A stretch of DNA of 64,000 nt from Apostichopus japonicus (GCF_037975245.1 NC_092569.1:30508668-30572667); one strand, 5' to 3'; positions 11,801-37,419 are shown, counted from the stretch's first letter. Notes: a model not told the origin generated them from the sequence alone. A program made the numbers and translations.

Positions 11801-14800
11801 AGAAATAATTGCAGAAATCTCGAACTATTTGCAAACGTATTCTAGTTACAATATTCATGAAATTGTATTCTATTTTTACAATGAGACACTTTATTCTGAG
11901 CTTCTTGAAAAGAAATGAAGAAAATTCATGATCCGTAAATCTTTGATCTCCTAGTGGTGTTCGTATAGTAAGCTAAGTGAAATTATCTATAGCGGGAAAC
12001 TGGATATATGATGCTTATGAGGTACTTATACACTGGGACAACGTGCAATTTACCCTCAAAGCTTGAAAATAGCCAAGTTTTGAAAATATGTCCAAAAAAA
12101 GGGCAACCAACCAACATTAAAAATTCATCCGTTGTGAAGAAGAGTATTGTTTGTTTCGATACGTACAAACCACTTGATTGACTTGGACAAGCATCAACAA
12201 CACAATATATCTTTTTTGTCTTGAACATCACAAAACACGTTTACGTTTTACGCCCCAGCTACTGAAGCTAATTTTCGTTCGCCTGAAAGCTACAACTGCT
12301 ACAACAACTTTTTGCGACAACAACTTTTTGCTCATAGAAAATATGTCGATATTTTTAGAAATATTGTACTCAGAACGTATGCAATAAGTAAGGCTTTCAA
12401 TGTACACACATTATGCAGAGTTATCTGTAACCTACAAAAACATTGTTAAAGTAATATTTTATATTTTTATAAATAAAAAAAAAACAAGTTTAAGATCGGA
12501 GTTGAAAATATTTGGGCAAAGCTTAACACATGTATGACGATTCACGCTCAATTAAAATAACCTCATGTATAGCAAAAGACAAGTTAGCGTATCCATAACG
12601 AAAACTGTTTGAATTACCTTTGTCTACATCAGCAAAAACGATACTCTTTTGGCAACTTTACGTTTACTGTATCTATTTAAGACAGAACACCATTATTGAA
12701 AGCCCCACAGCCTCCCCGTGAACATAGCTCTCATGAAAACACATCCTTGCTCATAACAAAACGTGCATGAATATTTTTTTTTTTTTATCTTTGATTGGCG
12801 TAATTCTCTGAAGTATCCTAAGTCAAGGATAACACATAATATCATAACGACACATATTTGTCTTTTGTTCCCTTGATATAAAAGGAAGTGTCATTTGACG
12901 CCTGTGCGAAAAGCTTCGTATGAAAGAAAGTAAGATACTGCGTTGAAGGAGGAAATAATTCAGATATATTGCATGAAATGCACGATCCGTCTAATTCAGT
13001 AAAACATCACATTTATCCTATTGAATATAACATATACAAATTAGTTAGTATTTTATTTGTGCATTGGTTCACGAGACTTCTTACATGGTCTACATGTGCT
13101 GAGATTATCCGATAGCTCGTATTAATTATGTATGTTGGGAGAAAGAAGCTAATGATATACCAGTCGTGCATAAATTCTTCTTCAAACGATATTTTCGTCG
13201 GAGTAGTTATGAAAACATATAAGTGCCTAAGTAAACGATATCTGTTAACTTTAAAAGAAATGATAGGTAACTGGTCAACAGACACATCAAATTTCAAATG
13301 TGACTCTGTAAAGTTATATCCATTTTGAAATTTTGTCACAATCAACATTATCTAGTTTCCCTCAAAACAACAGGATTTTCAATAATAGCCGTTCTTTCCT
13401 ACGTGATCACGTATTGTATGGTAACATTTTCAATTTTTTTTTTTTTAATTATAGACTTTGCAAAAAGGAACGAAGAAATGATGGATACAAGCCTGTTTTT
13501 TCGACAACGTGGCAAAAAACTCTGAATCGTAAATTCTAAAGTTTATACAGTTTTGTTCAATTTTGAAAAACAGAATCAGGAACTTAACGACGGAAACGCA
13601 CAGCGAGAAGGCAAACGCATGTATTTATTGTTTGGTCTGGGATGATTGAGTAATGTTAATAAACAAGTCTGTTTTACTATTCTCCTTTTTCTTGACATTT
13701 GCTTGGTACAATAAAAACAAAAATCTTAGCATGAATCTTTTTTTATGATTGTGGGTTAGTAGACGATCTTCTCGATGCTATTTGCAAAATATCAAAAGTA
13801 ACAACGTTTCACATTGATTTTTTTATTTTACTTTATTTTTAATTTTTTATCACTTTTCATAACATTAAGGTTATAATTTTCGTACTTTATTTAATTTTAA
13901 TGCGGCGTTTCGTGCAAACTTCTTACAAATATGTTGGATAAAAGAATATCTTAATTTAGTTGATGATTATTACATTGACATGCGTCAAACTCATCCCTAT
14001 GATAAACGCACATGACCGAATCGAACACATTATTAATAGATACATGTGTAATACGATGCAATGACCGCCATAGAGAAACAAGACATTGGAGAACAAACAG
14101 TGTTACCTTAACCCGCAAAATCATAAATGGAACGATTGAAATTTAGGGGCTGATACATTTTAAGAAGAAACATTAAGATTGATATGAAAAAAAATTCAAG
14201 ACAAAATACAGAATTATTACGATACACATTTTGTACACGAAACTGTTGGAGACGGGGTTACTTGGCTTACAAATATTGGTTGCCAAATTACCTGTATCAA
14301 ATATAAGGTGTTTTGGGGATGTTTGGCAAATAATTGTTGATCATTTTGAGATACATTTTGTTTCCTTTTCTGTATTTGCATGATGAACTGATCAATATAT
14401 ATTCGTACGTAGGCCTACGCAGCTGTATTGAAGAGTGTGTTACATTAATGCGTTTATTATGTTATGTTTTACAGATACCTACTTAACATATTAACACTTT
14501 TGAATTGATCTATTACTGTTTTTGTAGTTTAAAATCGATTTTTAAATGTTGCACACATAAACTGTAACAATACTGAAGTTTTGTAAGCTCTTTTTGAAGA
14601 AAACAAAATACTGTTTAGCCATATTGCGTAAAGCTGTCATATACATGTACACGAATAACCATTAATACTTTAAGTTGACATTCTAACGTCTTTGTATTAT
14701 GAATTATGTTTTTCGATTATTGAATCCAACCTATTAAGCATATCAGTATAAAGTTGTTAATCTAGCAAATTGGATATTAAACTTATTCAAAAGTTTATTT

Positions 14801-17800
14801 ATCATTTCCGGATGCATATGTGTTCTTTTAAGTATCAATGTCTGAACTTGATCTACTTTATCATACTAGTTGGGCAGTCATTTTTACGGAGAGATATATT
14901 TTGTACTTTGAAAATATGAATACTTATATGAATTGACAGAACAAATTGTCATCGTGCAGGAATAGCTTCGCAGATTGTTTTATGATATTGTTACTTGTTC
15001 TATACATTTTCATTTTAAGCTTCGTGCGATATTTTCTTTGATTAAAAAGTATTAGTTCACAAGTTAATCATAAAGTCATTTTCCTAGCGTAGGTTAACGG
15101 ATACTAAATCATATGTAGGGTTTTGTAACCCATATGCTCTCATTAAAAGACCGTTTAGGTTTTTTTGTAAAACAATTTGTAGAGTTTGTGTAAAATTATG
15201 AAAATTCTTGGCAATAAAACCTCGTCTAGACTCAATAAAAAACAGCACGATTTTGAATAATAGCCGTTCTTGTCTACGTGATCACGTGTTGTATGGTAAC
15301 ATTTTTAGTAGTTTTAAATATAGACTTTGCATGAAGAAACGAGGATATGATGACTACAAGCCTGTGTTGTCGACAACGTGGGAAAATAGCTCTGAATCAT
15401 AAATGACAACATTTCTACAGTTTCTGTTCTTTTAAAAACCAGAATCAGGAACTTTACAACGGAAACGCACAGCAAGAAGATATATACATATATTAATGTT
15501 TTTGTCTGGGATGATTGAGTAATGTTAATGATCAAGTCTGTGTTACTGTTCTACTTTTTCTAGACATTATTTTGGTAAAACTTTAAAAAAAAAAACTTTC
15601 TTAGCATGAACCTTTTTTATGTAGGTTAGTAGACGCTCTTTCTGATGCTACAGGCACAATTTCAAAACTTAGAACTTTTCTTATTGATTTTTTAATGATA
15701 CTTTATTTCCTATAACTTTTCATAACATTTAGTCTATAATTGTCGTACTTTATATTTATTCTTAAAGTAGCGTTTCGTGCAAAATTCTTACAAATATGTC
15801 GATTATTTTAAAATTTACATTAGTTGATGGTTTTACATTGACATGCGTTAAAAATGATACCTATGAATAACGAACATGACCGAATTAATTACATTTTTCA
15901 CAGATACATGTGTAATACGTTGCTTTGACCGCCAGAGGGAAAACAAAACATTGGAGAACATATAGTGTTACCTAAAACCCGCACATTCGTGAGGGGAACG
16001 ATTGAAATTAAGAGATTGAACATTTTTAAGAAGAAACATTAACATTGTCATTGCTTGGTCATGCAAAAAAGTTTCAATATAATATACAGAATTATTAAGA
16101 TAAACTTTTTGTACACTAATGGAAACGATATTTCAGTATAATGCTAGTATAAAACGGTGATACTTGGATGTTAAATATTGGTTGCCAAATTACCTGAATA
16201 AAATATAAGGTGTTTTGGGGATGTTTGGCAAATAATTGTTGATCATTTTGAGATACATTCTATTTCCTCTTTGGTATTTGCATGATGAACTGATCAATAT
16301 ATATTTGTACGTTCTTGTCTGTATTGAAGAGTGTGTTACATTAATTCATTTAATGTGTAATGTTTTACAGATACCTGCCAAGCGAGCACATTTGTTGTCG
16401 TAGTTGTTGTCAGTTATATATTGTAATACTAAACATATTAACAATTTTGTAAAAAGCCAATTTAAAACTACTTTGATTGCTCTAATGTTAACTGATATAA
16501 TAATGAGGTTTTCTTGGCTCGTTTTGAAAAGAAAAACAAGAAAACAAAACATTTCAGCTCTACTGCGTAAAGCTGTTATTTTTATGTCCACAAAAACCTA
16601 TCAGTACTTTAATGTTGACATATTAAACTTCTGTGTATTAGGAATTATATTTGTTGGAATACTAAATCCAATAGTTTGATCATATTATTATAACTTTGTA
16701 AATACAGCAATTTAGATATTTAATAAAGAATACTTTTATGAATTGACAGAACAAATTGTCATCGTGAAGGAATAACTTCGCAAATTGTTTTATGATATTG
16801 TTACTTGTTCTATACATTTTCATTTTAAACTTAAAACTCATTCAAAAGTTTAATTATCATTTCTCATGCATATTTATTCTTTAAGAAAATCAATGACGGA
16901 ACTTTTTCTATTTTATCATACTAGTTGGGCGTTCATTTTGACGTATAGATAAATGCTGTATTCGGAAAATATGAATAGTTTTATGACTTGACGGAACAAA
17001 TTAACATTGTGAAGAAATAAATTCGTTGTTGAAATTGTAAGTTGTTTTATACGTTCGGATTTTACACTTCATGCTTTATTTTCTTGATAAACATATCATT
17101 AGTTCACACGTTATCATAACGTTATTTTTCTTAGCATAGGCTAATGGATACTTCATCATATGTATGGTTTGGAAACCCTTATGCTCTGTTTACAAGACCG
17201 TTTAGTTTTTCACTCAAGATGGATGAGAAACTTGTTGTATTAAAAACCGAATTGTGTGAATTTGAGATATATTTAAGTTATACATTAACACATTTCAATA
17301 TGTATGTGTTTTTTGTATGTTTCAAAGTTCTAATCCAAGGGATTCGTGTTGATTTTAAGTAGTTTGCTCTCTAAAAAAGACATGTAAAAGGTAGATGTAC
17401 TACGTAGTTAAACTATGTTGTAGATTTTCCATTTACGTGTTTGTTTGGTTCTCAAAAAAATCAACGATGTAATTCATAATTGTGTATCAACAATGATACA
17501 GAATGGACAGTACGAATATTTGGGGCACATAAGACAATATAAGGGCAAGATAATAAATGCAATAAAGTAATACAGCGAGATAATTGTGTGCAGAATAATG
17601 CTCGATAATGTAAAACATTCCCAAAAAATATCTAAGTTTCAAAAAAGTTAGATTTGCTCACGAATCGTAATATTTCTACAAATACTCGAGGTAAGTCAGC
17701 GCAGGTAGACCGTTGTTATATTTTATATGTAGAAAAAAAGGTAAGTTTTTAATCTCAAGTTAATGAAATACTGAGTTCCAAATTGTAAATCACTTAAAAA

Positions 17801-17950
17801 CGTATACAAGTAAAACAAATCAATTCAATTTTACTTTGAAGAAATTAATTTCATTTTATTAATATTTTAGAGACTTACCCGAAAACCATTTGAGTTTAAA
17901 AGCAGCAACACCGCAAATACGAAAATACATTTGCTTCGAAGTTCTGCCAT
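5313..17950 (-). CDS. Gene A: secreted FReD/TIL/TILa-EGF/FReD protein, 8 exons, 602 aa
   Basis: Joined CDS on the minus strand: 17950-17879, 10689-10659, 9756-9584, 9179-8915, 8554-8346, 7984-7685, 7432-7165, 5803-5313. Exon lengths 72+31+173+265+209+300+268+491 = 1809 nt = 603 codons with stop; all phases agree. Residues 1-24 are a signal peptide, about 45-180 the N-terminal half of a fibrinogen-related domain (FReD), about 185-250 a cysteine-rich TIL domain, 251-310 a TILa/EGF-like module, 311-602 a second, full FReD with DQDND calcium-site motif and GGWWY. I see no transmembrane segment, so the product is probably secreted. FReDs bind carbohydrates or acetylated ligands; a lectin or innate-recognition role is inferred. 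Oddities: first FReD lacks its C-terminal half; 84-residue Cys/Tyr-rich insert at 478-561; one GC donor. Family assignment is firm; function and exact transcript are not proven. Confidence 0.8.
7070..7147 (+). repeat. Minisatellite beside A exon 7 donor
   Basis: Several imperfect copies of GCGTATGATTGA(CATT), where B (25,206) and C (49,017) have one copy. Expanded only in A, about 17 nt inside the intron from the splice donor. Confidence 0.6.
7165..7432 (-). CDS. Gene A exon 7: FReD 2, middle
   Basis: 268 nt beginning ILQRRTSSSVNFY and ending GYSGNAG, with HWIGNDKIY and RYSSFSISNE. It is 6 nt longer than the B and C homologues (extra codons around QQTDIN). Donor GTATGT, as in all three genes. 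Confidence 0.87.
7685..7984 (-). CDS. Gene A exon 6: TILa/EGF-like module fused to start of FReD 2
   Basis: 300 nt, phase 0 at both ends. The first 58 residues (EGESYIN, then ATCEERNDVRRCYC, GDGLTC) are TILa plus EGF-like. The rest (DCSDLYAANR, GAYTIYP, SSGGWT) starts FReD 2. Acceptor TTCCAG, donor GTAAGT. Confidence 0.85.
8346..8554 (-). CDS. Gene A exon 5: TIL domain
   Basis: 209 nt, reading DLPITWCSSN then NTCERTCENP, RCLC, DSCIPKEQCGCY. I count nine cysteines in the spacing of trypsin-inhibitor-like domains, as found in zonadhesin- and FCGBP-type proteins. It ends VVLA, which with the next exon's EGESYIN makes a TIL-TILa junction. Donor GTAAGT. Confidence 0.8.
8915..9179 (-). CDS. Gene A exon 4: FReD 1, second part
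   Basis: 265 nt opening VIQRRVDGSIGF and containing TWYEYKHGIGF, LIGNEKL and YDNFRIADEWGNYSI, hallmarks of the FReD central region. It stops at the point where a normal FReD continues into the calcium site and GGWWY, and splices in phase into a TIL exon. Donor GTAAGA. Confidence 0.85.
9584..9756 (-). CDS. Gene A exon 3: start of FReD 1
   Basis: 173 nt. Contains YPRDC, GVYLIKP and SGGWT, the first beta strands of a fibrinogen-related domain with the first disulfide pair (Cys50, Cys82). CTAG acceptor. The donor is GCAAGT, whereas C has GTAAGT at the same site. Confidence 0.82.
10251..10310 (+). repeat. Hairpin motif repeat, copy in A intron 2
   Basis: CCTCTGAAGAAGATCCTGCT followed by AGGATCGAAACGTCAGG; the core GATCC-tgcta-GGATC is a perfect 5-bp-arm palindrome. 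It occurs at the matching intron position in B (about 30,609) and C (about 53,542). Confidence 0.6.
10659..10689 (-). CDS. Gene A exon 2: 31-nt linker microexon
   Basis: CATCAG acceptor and GTAAGT donor bound 31 nt. In phase 0 it reads ISSSTRVNNS plus one base, a hydrophilic Ser-rich linker. B and C have a 31-nt exon at the same place. The one-base remainder is required by exon 3. Confidence 0.75.
10690..17878. other. Gene A intron 1 (7.2 kb) with internal tandem duplication
   Basis: No exon recognised. From about 13.3 to 17.1 kb two ~1.9-kb units follow each other (anchor GTGATCACG at 13,403 and 15,278; GGTTGCCAAATTACCTG at about 14,278 and 16,180). Gene C intron 1 has the same pair, so the duplication predates the A/C split. 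Small open frames here are not conserved among the four unit copies. Confidence 0.65.
17879..17950 (-). CDS. Gene A exon 1: signal peptide
   Basis: Seventy-two nt, ATG at 17950, phase 0, followed by GTAAGT. It begins MAELRSK, has the hydrophobic core IFVFAVLLLL and ends NSNGFR, a typical secretory signal. Other open frames across this segment do not fit the phase of exon 2. Gene C has the same exon with one residue changed (Cys8 to Tyr). Confidence 0.8.
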
Positions 17951-19023
17951 TGATCCAAAATGAAACAGAGAAAAATGGGTGCACGAAATAAAGGAGATAC
18001 TTGCTGACTTTCTGAGAGAGTGACATAAGTAATGAACGTGAATTCGTTACCCAAGGAGGGACCTTCATACGTACGGATGTCCAATTACACCACGTTATTT
18101 ATCAGTCGGTCACATTTAAGATCCATAACCTATGTCATGCATTCTAGGGTGTCACATATCGACATCTGTATATAATGTAAGTGTCGTTATTATTACAAGA
18201 TAAAAATGTGTTATATTTTACTAGAAGCTCTTTTATCTCGAACTGTTAGTAAGAATTAAAGAACTTGCAATTCAAACACAAGGAAATTATAAGAATGGTT
18301 GTTTACATCTCACACAATAAATGCCAAATTATCTGTATTTTGAACCATTACTGGATTAAATTACTATATTTTCATTGTCTTAAGCTTGTCACATATGTTT
18401 GCGAGTTAACATATGATAATAAGTCGAATAGAGAAGGTGAATTATAAGAACTAAGAACTGTGTTTGTTCGTCGATTAAACTTTTTAACTGATATGGGACA
18501 TCATTTCTGCAAAGGACGCTCACAACTTATTAAAATACTTTAACACCAAATCACTCGGAATCGTAACATATCAATATCAAACAGCACCTTTCTGATATTA
18601 AACGAATCACTGTCTGCTGGCATATCAAGGAAATAGAGTAATTCTATTTAACGATGTGGTTTTGTCTTTATTTACTGGGGTGTTAACAATTATCAATAAT
18701 TTGGTTAAATCAACAACATTAATATTGTTTTTCCACCCGACATTCATGACTTGTTCAGTAACTAACTACTGTTCATGTCCTGTAACACTTGTTTTGAACA
18801 CAAAGCAGTAATTACTGATAATTATTGATACACGGTTGTGGTACATAACAGTAGTTGCTGTGCCAACCATTGGGTGCGAGTTATTTAACACGCGATTATA
18901 AAATGAAGTCGTATCTAGTCGTTTTATGCTATCAGTAAGCCTATGGGTATACGGAACACGGCCTTTCTTCGTTCTCGGCATGACAAATTGGCGTAATTTA
19001 CCTCAAACACATAGCGAGTACAG

Positions 19024-19145
19024 TAACTACTGGTGCCACCTGTAACACATGTTATCTACTGTTCATGTCCTACATTCGTGCATCATTAATTTTTACTTTG
19101 TGTTAATAACAATGCAACATGTGTTACAGGTGGCACCAGTAGTTA
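19024..19145. repeat. Perfect 30-bp inverted repeat with 62-nt spacer
   Basis: Left arm 19024-19053 begins TAACTACTGGTGCCACCTGT; right arm 19116-19145 is its exact reverse complement. It would fold as a 30-bp hairpin. Absent from the corresponding flank of C. Confidence 0.85.
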
Positions 19146-19228
19146 GTGAACTAGTGTGAGTATCGGCTGGTTTTCCAGATATAATTATATTATGTGTTAC
19201 AATATCACTCATGCAGTAAACTGTTTAA

Positions 19229-19858
19229 AGCAGCATTTTGCGTCCTTTTCTATGATTTTTCTCAACCACACTGACCCCCTATGTCATAACGACATACATA
19301 AATAGCGTATCTATTTAAATCTTAAAAAAATTTAATCTTCAAATGGTGGCATAAAAGTCGAAAACTTTGCAACTTTCAACTTTGTTTTTCTCCAAGATAT
19401 TTCCGTTAAAACCAAATAAACCTCGCCCATAATATGAATATTTAAAAACTTCGAACGTCATTGACCAATAGGCCTATGTAATACAACACCATGCTTTATT
19501 TGTGTACAGTCTATATGGCAGTTGTACCAGGGAGTTCCATACATCTCCCTGGTTGTACCAACGCAAAGTCTCGAATCTATTTTTAGCAACGACTCATAAC
19601 TAATCCTGTATCTCTGATTGGTTGAATTCAAACTAGTGGGTTTTGGGGGAACTGTATACGATTAATTTTAACTGTGGAATTTGTCGTGGACACTCTTCTC
19701 ATTATCTGCAAATTTCCTTAATAACTCGCCAATTAACGTTGTTGGCAGGGAAAAACTTGGATTAAATCTTAGTTTGCTGTTTTGTGATTGATATATGTAG
19801 AAAACTTGATGGACATGTCAAAAAAGTAGGAAACGGCGACCAAACGCAAATTGCTGCT
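19229..19858. mobile_element. 630-bp nonautonomous DNA transposon with TTAA target duplication
   Basis: TTAA at 19225-19228 and 19859-19862. Termini AGCAGCATTTTGCGT and, in reverse complement at the right end, AGCAGCAATTTGCGT (14 of 15 match). No reading frame of note. TTAA targets are typical of piggyBac and Kolobok superfamilies; the superfamily is not resolved. Confidence 0.7.
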
Positions 19859-21499
19859 TTAAATGATACAATTCACTTTAAATTATCATGACCAGGAACT
19901 AACCATTTTATACGCAATATGACGAACACCATGATATATATTATGATTTCAAAGTACATAAACTGCTTTAACGTTTCACAATCATTTACAAGGTAATGCC
20001 TTCTATTTTCATAGCTGGTATGCACAAGTTACTATATGCTAAACAACGTGGCTGGCAACATACGATACTTTAAGGAATCTTATGGACGTATAAAACCGTA
20101 TGATATCACGTGATTGAGCCACCTAGCACTGTTCCACGTGTTCGATATGATGACATCACAAGGAAATACATCTTGAATGATGAATAATCGAGGCTGGATT
20201 CTTTACTACAAAAAAACAAAGGCATATTGTCAGACGTTATTATCTTTGCCAAGAAATCGGAATTCTTGCGTCGAAGCATTTGCCTACCCCCTAACTCACA
20301 AAACCTAGTAGAGGTATATTACCTAGTTATAATTACAGGATTTTATTCGGAATGTGGTGACAGAGGATCAGAGTGAAGTATTATATAAGCCTACTAAATG
20401 AGATCACATTCAATTTTTCTGTGACTGACAAAATGTTTGACACTGGGTTACTGGTAGCAAGAAACAGCCAAATGGTTGTACCTGCATATATGCCGTGAGT
20501 TACCCTGAATGATATAGATGGGTGTATAGTACATGATGATGTGGATAAAATGATACAAACATATATCGTTGGTGTCTCTAATGTTAATATTACAACACCG
20601 AATTAGGCGGTCTCAACGACAATCATTGTGACATGTCAGAGAGCCATCTCCTCATACTTATAAATGATAAGCGTTTATTCAAACACATTTCTAGCAATAT
20701 TTAAGAAAATTCGCCAATCATAATTCATTTTCGAATATTATTAACATTTCTCTCGTGTTCTTCTTCATTTTCTCCCATTTCGTCTCAGCGTTTTTATCTT
20801 TACTGTACGTAGTAGCCAATGAAAGTCCTAACCATATTATTGTTACTGAAAACTGTTTCGATCAATATCAATAAATGCCATTCCAAAAACGTTGATAATA
20901 TTTCTATCTGCTTATGCTTGTGTTAAGTCCCACACTATGAACCCACAAATATCACTTTGAATTACCTGTAGCAACTCGTTAATAAAATATTCTGACGTTA
21001 TACATGAAAAAAAATGCAAACAAATAAGCGACTTGGTACGTTTGTCTATGTATGACATAAATAATAGTTCCTAAATGTTGTGTATTATTGAAATACAATT
21101 AAAAATTAAACTAAGAATGTGTGCATAATTTTAATACATCTTAATACATCCTTGAACTTATTGCATAGGCGTTTGATGGAAAGATCCCTTAGATGTTTCT
21201 TGTACCATGATAGTTTTGACTTTCTGGACGTGAGTTAACGGTATATTACTTTTTACCACATTGGCGGCTCATTCACATAAACTGGTAATTAATTGGGTGT
21301 CCTCGTGTGGTAGAAAAGTATTTCGCATTTTGGGCGAAAATTTGTAAAACCATCCATTTCACGAGCATGGTTTATAAATCGACGTGATGCTGGTGCTATT
21401 GTGGTGCTAGTAAAGTTTTAGAACTATGCGTCTATGTTTTATCTCTTTTTTTTTGGGGGGGGGGGATTCGATCACTTGGCTACGTAAGCAGACTTGGTC

Positions 21500-21748
21500 T
21501 CATAAGAAAGTGTTTGTACGTAGACGAAAAACCGTGGGCGTATAAGGCTTTAAATTGATGCATAGGTATCCGTATGGTTCCTTGGTAGCATCTGCAAACT
21601 CTTCCTGCATACATTTGACTTGCTCTGGATACATCTGTTTTATCAAATTTGAGACTTTTTTTTCTAGGGCTTTTAAATAGCACGATGCAATGTGTGATAT
21701 TACTCGTTTCCTTTGCCAGTTAAAGAAAAAAACTGTGATATAGCTCAT
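21500..21748 (-). pseudogene. Fragment of an unidentified coding sequence (B copy)
   Basis: Open minus-strand stretch containing HIASCYLKALEKKVSNL, QMYPEQVKCMQEEFADAT and PYGYLCINLKPYTP, then RLRTNTF. Composition is protein-like and the segment is shared with 1-170. It resembles fragments I associate with mobile-element proteins in invertebrates, but I cannot name the family. No start, splice site or continuation was found. Confidence 0.35.
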
Positions 21749-23107
21749 GGAAATATTTCATATCATCATATTTTTTATTAAATCCATATTTTTATGATAA
21801 GTTTCTTTTGGAAAACCAATCATTTATGCGTTGATCGTTCCCATGTGACGTCATGATATGTTCTAAAATCATCAACGTTTTGTAAGATGGGTCAAGAATG
21901 TCTCCAATTCCGACGGGAGACCCTCAGCAAAAGGATTTTAGAGAGGGCCACATACAGCTTCATAACAGCTGGCTGGTATTCCCCCATAGCAACACACAAT
22001 CCTCTCAGGCGTATATTCGTAACTTCGGAATTAATGAGACATGAATTCAAATATCACCTTAAATATAAAGAAAAAAACGTCGCGACTATGAAGAGAACAA
22101 TATACGCAATTGTCTTATGAGAGCTACCTTCATTTTAGCTTACGAATAGTTGAATCCTGATCATTACGCACACTTCGTATTAAAATGATTCTGGCCATTT
22201 GAAATGCCAGAATAAGACGTCCAAAGGAGTAAAAGAAAATTATATTTGCTCAACTCTAACGAAAATTACCACCCAATTACTTCCCGGTTCTCCTTTTATT
22301 TAATTGTTTTTAATTGTTATTAATGACGGCTCCAGAAAAGAGGGTTAATTGTCTTTTAATACGTTACGAGTTTAACCACTACTATCACAACGTCATATTC
22401 AGCGTATACAAACACGCTCACACGTCTGGTCAGGGCGTGCTTAAATTGCATTTCAAGACGCACATGACCCTTTAGATTAAAGTCGCCTCCGCTAGCTGGG
22501 TCAGGTGTCATACCAAAGGCATACAACGGGTACCCTTTGGCGTAGTCACTACGACTGATATGATGGCCGTTGTCACTGAACGTACTAAGGATTCAATGTT
22601 TTCAAAAGGGCAGACAAAGGACCACTTCTATAGATCAAAGTGTACCTTCTGTCAAAAATAACGTGTTTGTCATTGTTTTCATCTTAAAGAAAAAAACGCA
22701 AGTTCTTTGAATAATCAAGAAGACTCCATTATCTGATGTTAAGTACCAGGAAAGTAGAGTCGAAATACAAAGGCTACTGCGATCCCGTGTCCCCCACCTG
22801 TGTCCTCCCTATATGTATCATCTAATTGTGTCAATGTAAGGATATTGATTCATGAATAAGAGGGCACATATTCTGGTGATTTCGGTTGGTATCTTCTTTC
22901 TGCATAAACTAGTGCGCTTTACTCTGGCAGTAGAACTGTTCTCTCAAACATATTACATAAACAACCCAGAAATTAAATCGAAACGTAAAAGATATTGTTA
23001 ATAGTAGGGCGATGTCATAGCATTGACACTTGTTTTTATTTAATATAATCGCAACTTTTGAGAAGGAATATTACTGGTCAGTATACTGATGTATTTTTTT
23101 AATATAT
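21749..23107. other. Downstream flank of gene B
   Basis: Collinear with gene A's downstream flank but lacking its 2,083-4,675 segment: the join lies near 22,815, where sequence matching about 2,080 of A passes directly to sequence matching 4,676. No gene seen. Confidence 0.6.
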
Positions 23108-23113
23108 TTTATT
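23108..23113 (-). promoter_or_regulatory. Likely poly(A) signal of gene B
   Basis: AATAAA on the minus strand about 326 nt after the stop. The matching region is deleted in C. Confidence 0.5.
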
Positions 23114-23438
23114 TGCATCACTTCTTAGTATTCTCAGTGACATCATTACTAATAACATTTAAGAAAAATCGAATTCAATACCATTTTTGAAAACTCTGGG
23201 CAAATTATCCCGTGATTGTTGTACCCCTCTTAAATTGTTTTACCGTCGTTTGATAGTTTGACCCATAACATAGTATTGCATTGGAAGGCTAATTAGTGTC
23301 TCTTTCCTTCACTTCCATCTTTTAAATATGCAAACTTGTACTAGCTTCGATATGTACTTCCTTGTTTAATATATGTTATTATATCGCCAACCGTTTCCTG
23401 TCGTTGTAACCTTGAAGACTTCAAATCCACTACTTTGA

Positions 23439-36733
<13,295 letters not shown>

Positions 36734-37419
36734 AATTTCGGGTCTGTAGAAATGTCACGCGAAAATATATTCGATGAAGTGCAAGATGACAAATGGCACA
36801 GAGTCCCTCTTTAGGGGTGATCAACTCCCTACTGATATGACCGCAGTAGTGGTATGGATGTCCATTAATGCCATCATTTTATTTGAAATATGTTTTGGAT
36901 TATAAGTACAGCTCATAGGAGGAAATGCTGTACATTGGCCTGTGTGTTAATTAAGCTAGTGGTCATGCGCAATCTAACTTAATATTATTTGTAGCTATTT
37001 GCATCTTGAACTTTCACTTAAATATACAGTAAGCTTCAGTTGCATAATGTTGAATTGTCCTTGTTCCGATAAATGTAGCATAAAACATATTGTATACTAA
37101 TTGACTATCTTGTCTCTAGTTCCAAGGACAGCAGTGATATTGCAATTTAATAACTCTTAATGTATTTGCTTTTTAAAACGAGTGTCGTGCTAGGTTTTAA
37201 TTTTATTTCGTTCAGTGTGGTTTATGATCAAAGGTTTTGTAATTGTGCGTTGTTGTGATGTCAATTCTACCAAACCGATAAAAAGAGTAGGAATGCTGAT
37301 TTTTTTTGTTCTGGTTGATATCATCCATATGTTTAAGAACCCTTTATGAGTGATTATGTTAGCTAAGTTTCTTTGCTTTTGGTTAAAAGGCAAAATTAAA
37401 GCAGTATCGAGAGGACAGG

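Larger units (their letters stand above)
17951..21479. other. Upstream flank of gene A, intergenic A-B
   Basis: The first 1 kb (17,951-18,950) matches the flank of C exon 1 (62,389-63,345), so promoter-proximal sequence is shared. I see no clear TATA box. The rest holds a 30-bp inverted repeat (19,024-19,145), a TTAA-flanked element (19,229-19,858) and segments around 20,140 and 20,640 resembling 40,450 and 40,870. No gene seen. Confidence 0.6.

Noticed and set aside
17859-18068. 69-codon minus frame over the signal-peptide exon, also present near 62,297-62,506.
   Set aside because: Its phase cannot join exon 2; similarity between copies only reflects the shared exon and 5' flank. The MAELRSK frame fits phase and has a signal core.
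21887-22120. 77-codon plus frame downstream of B.
   Set aside because: The homologous stretch at about 335-570 has frame-breaking differences, and no protein features were seen.
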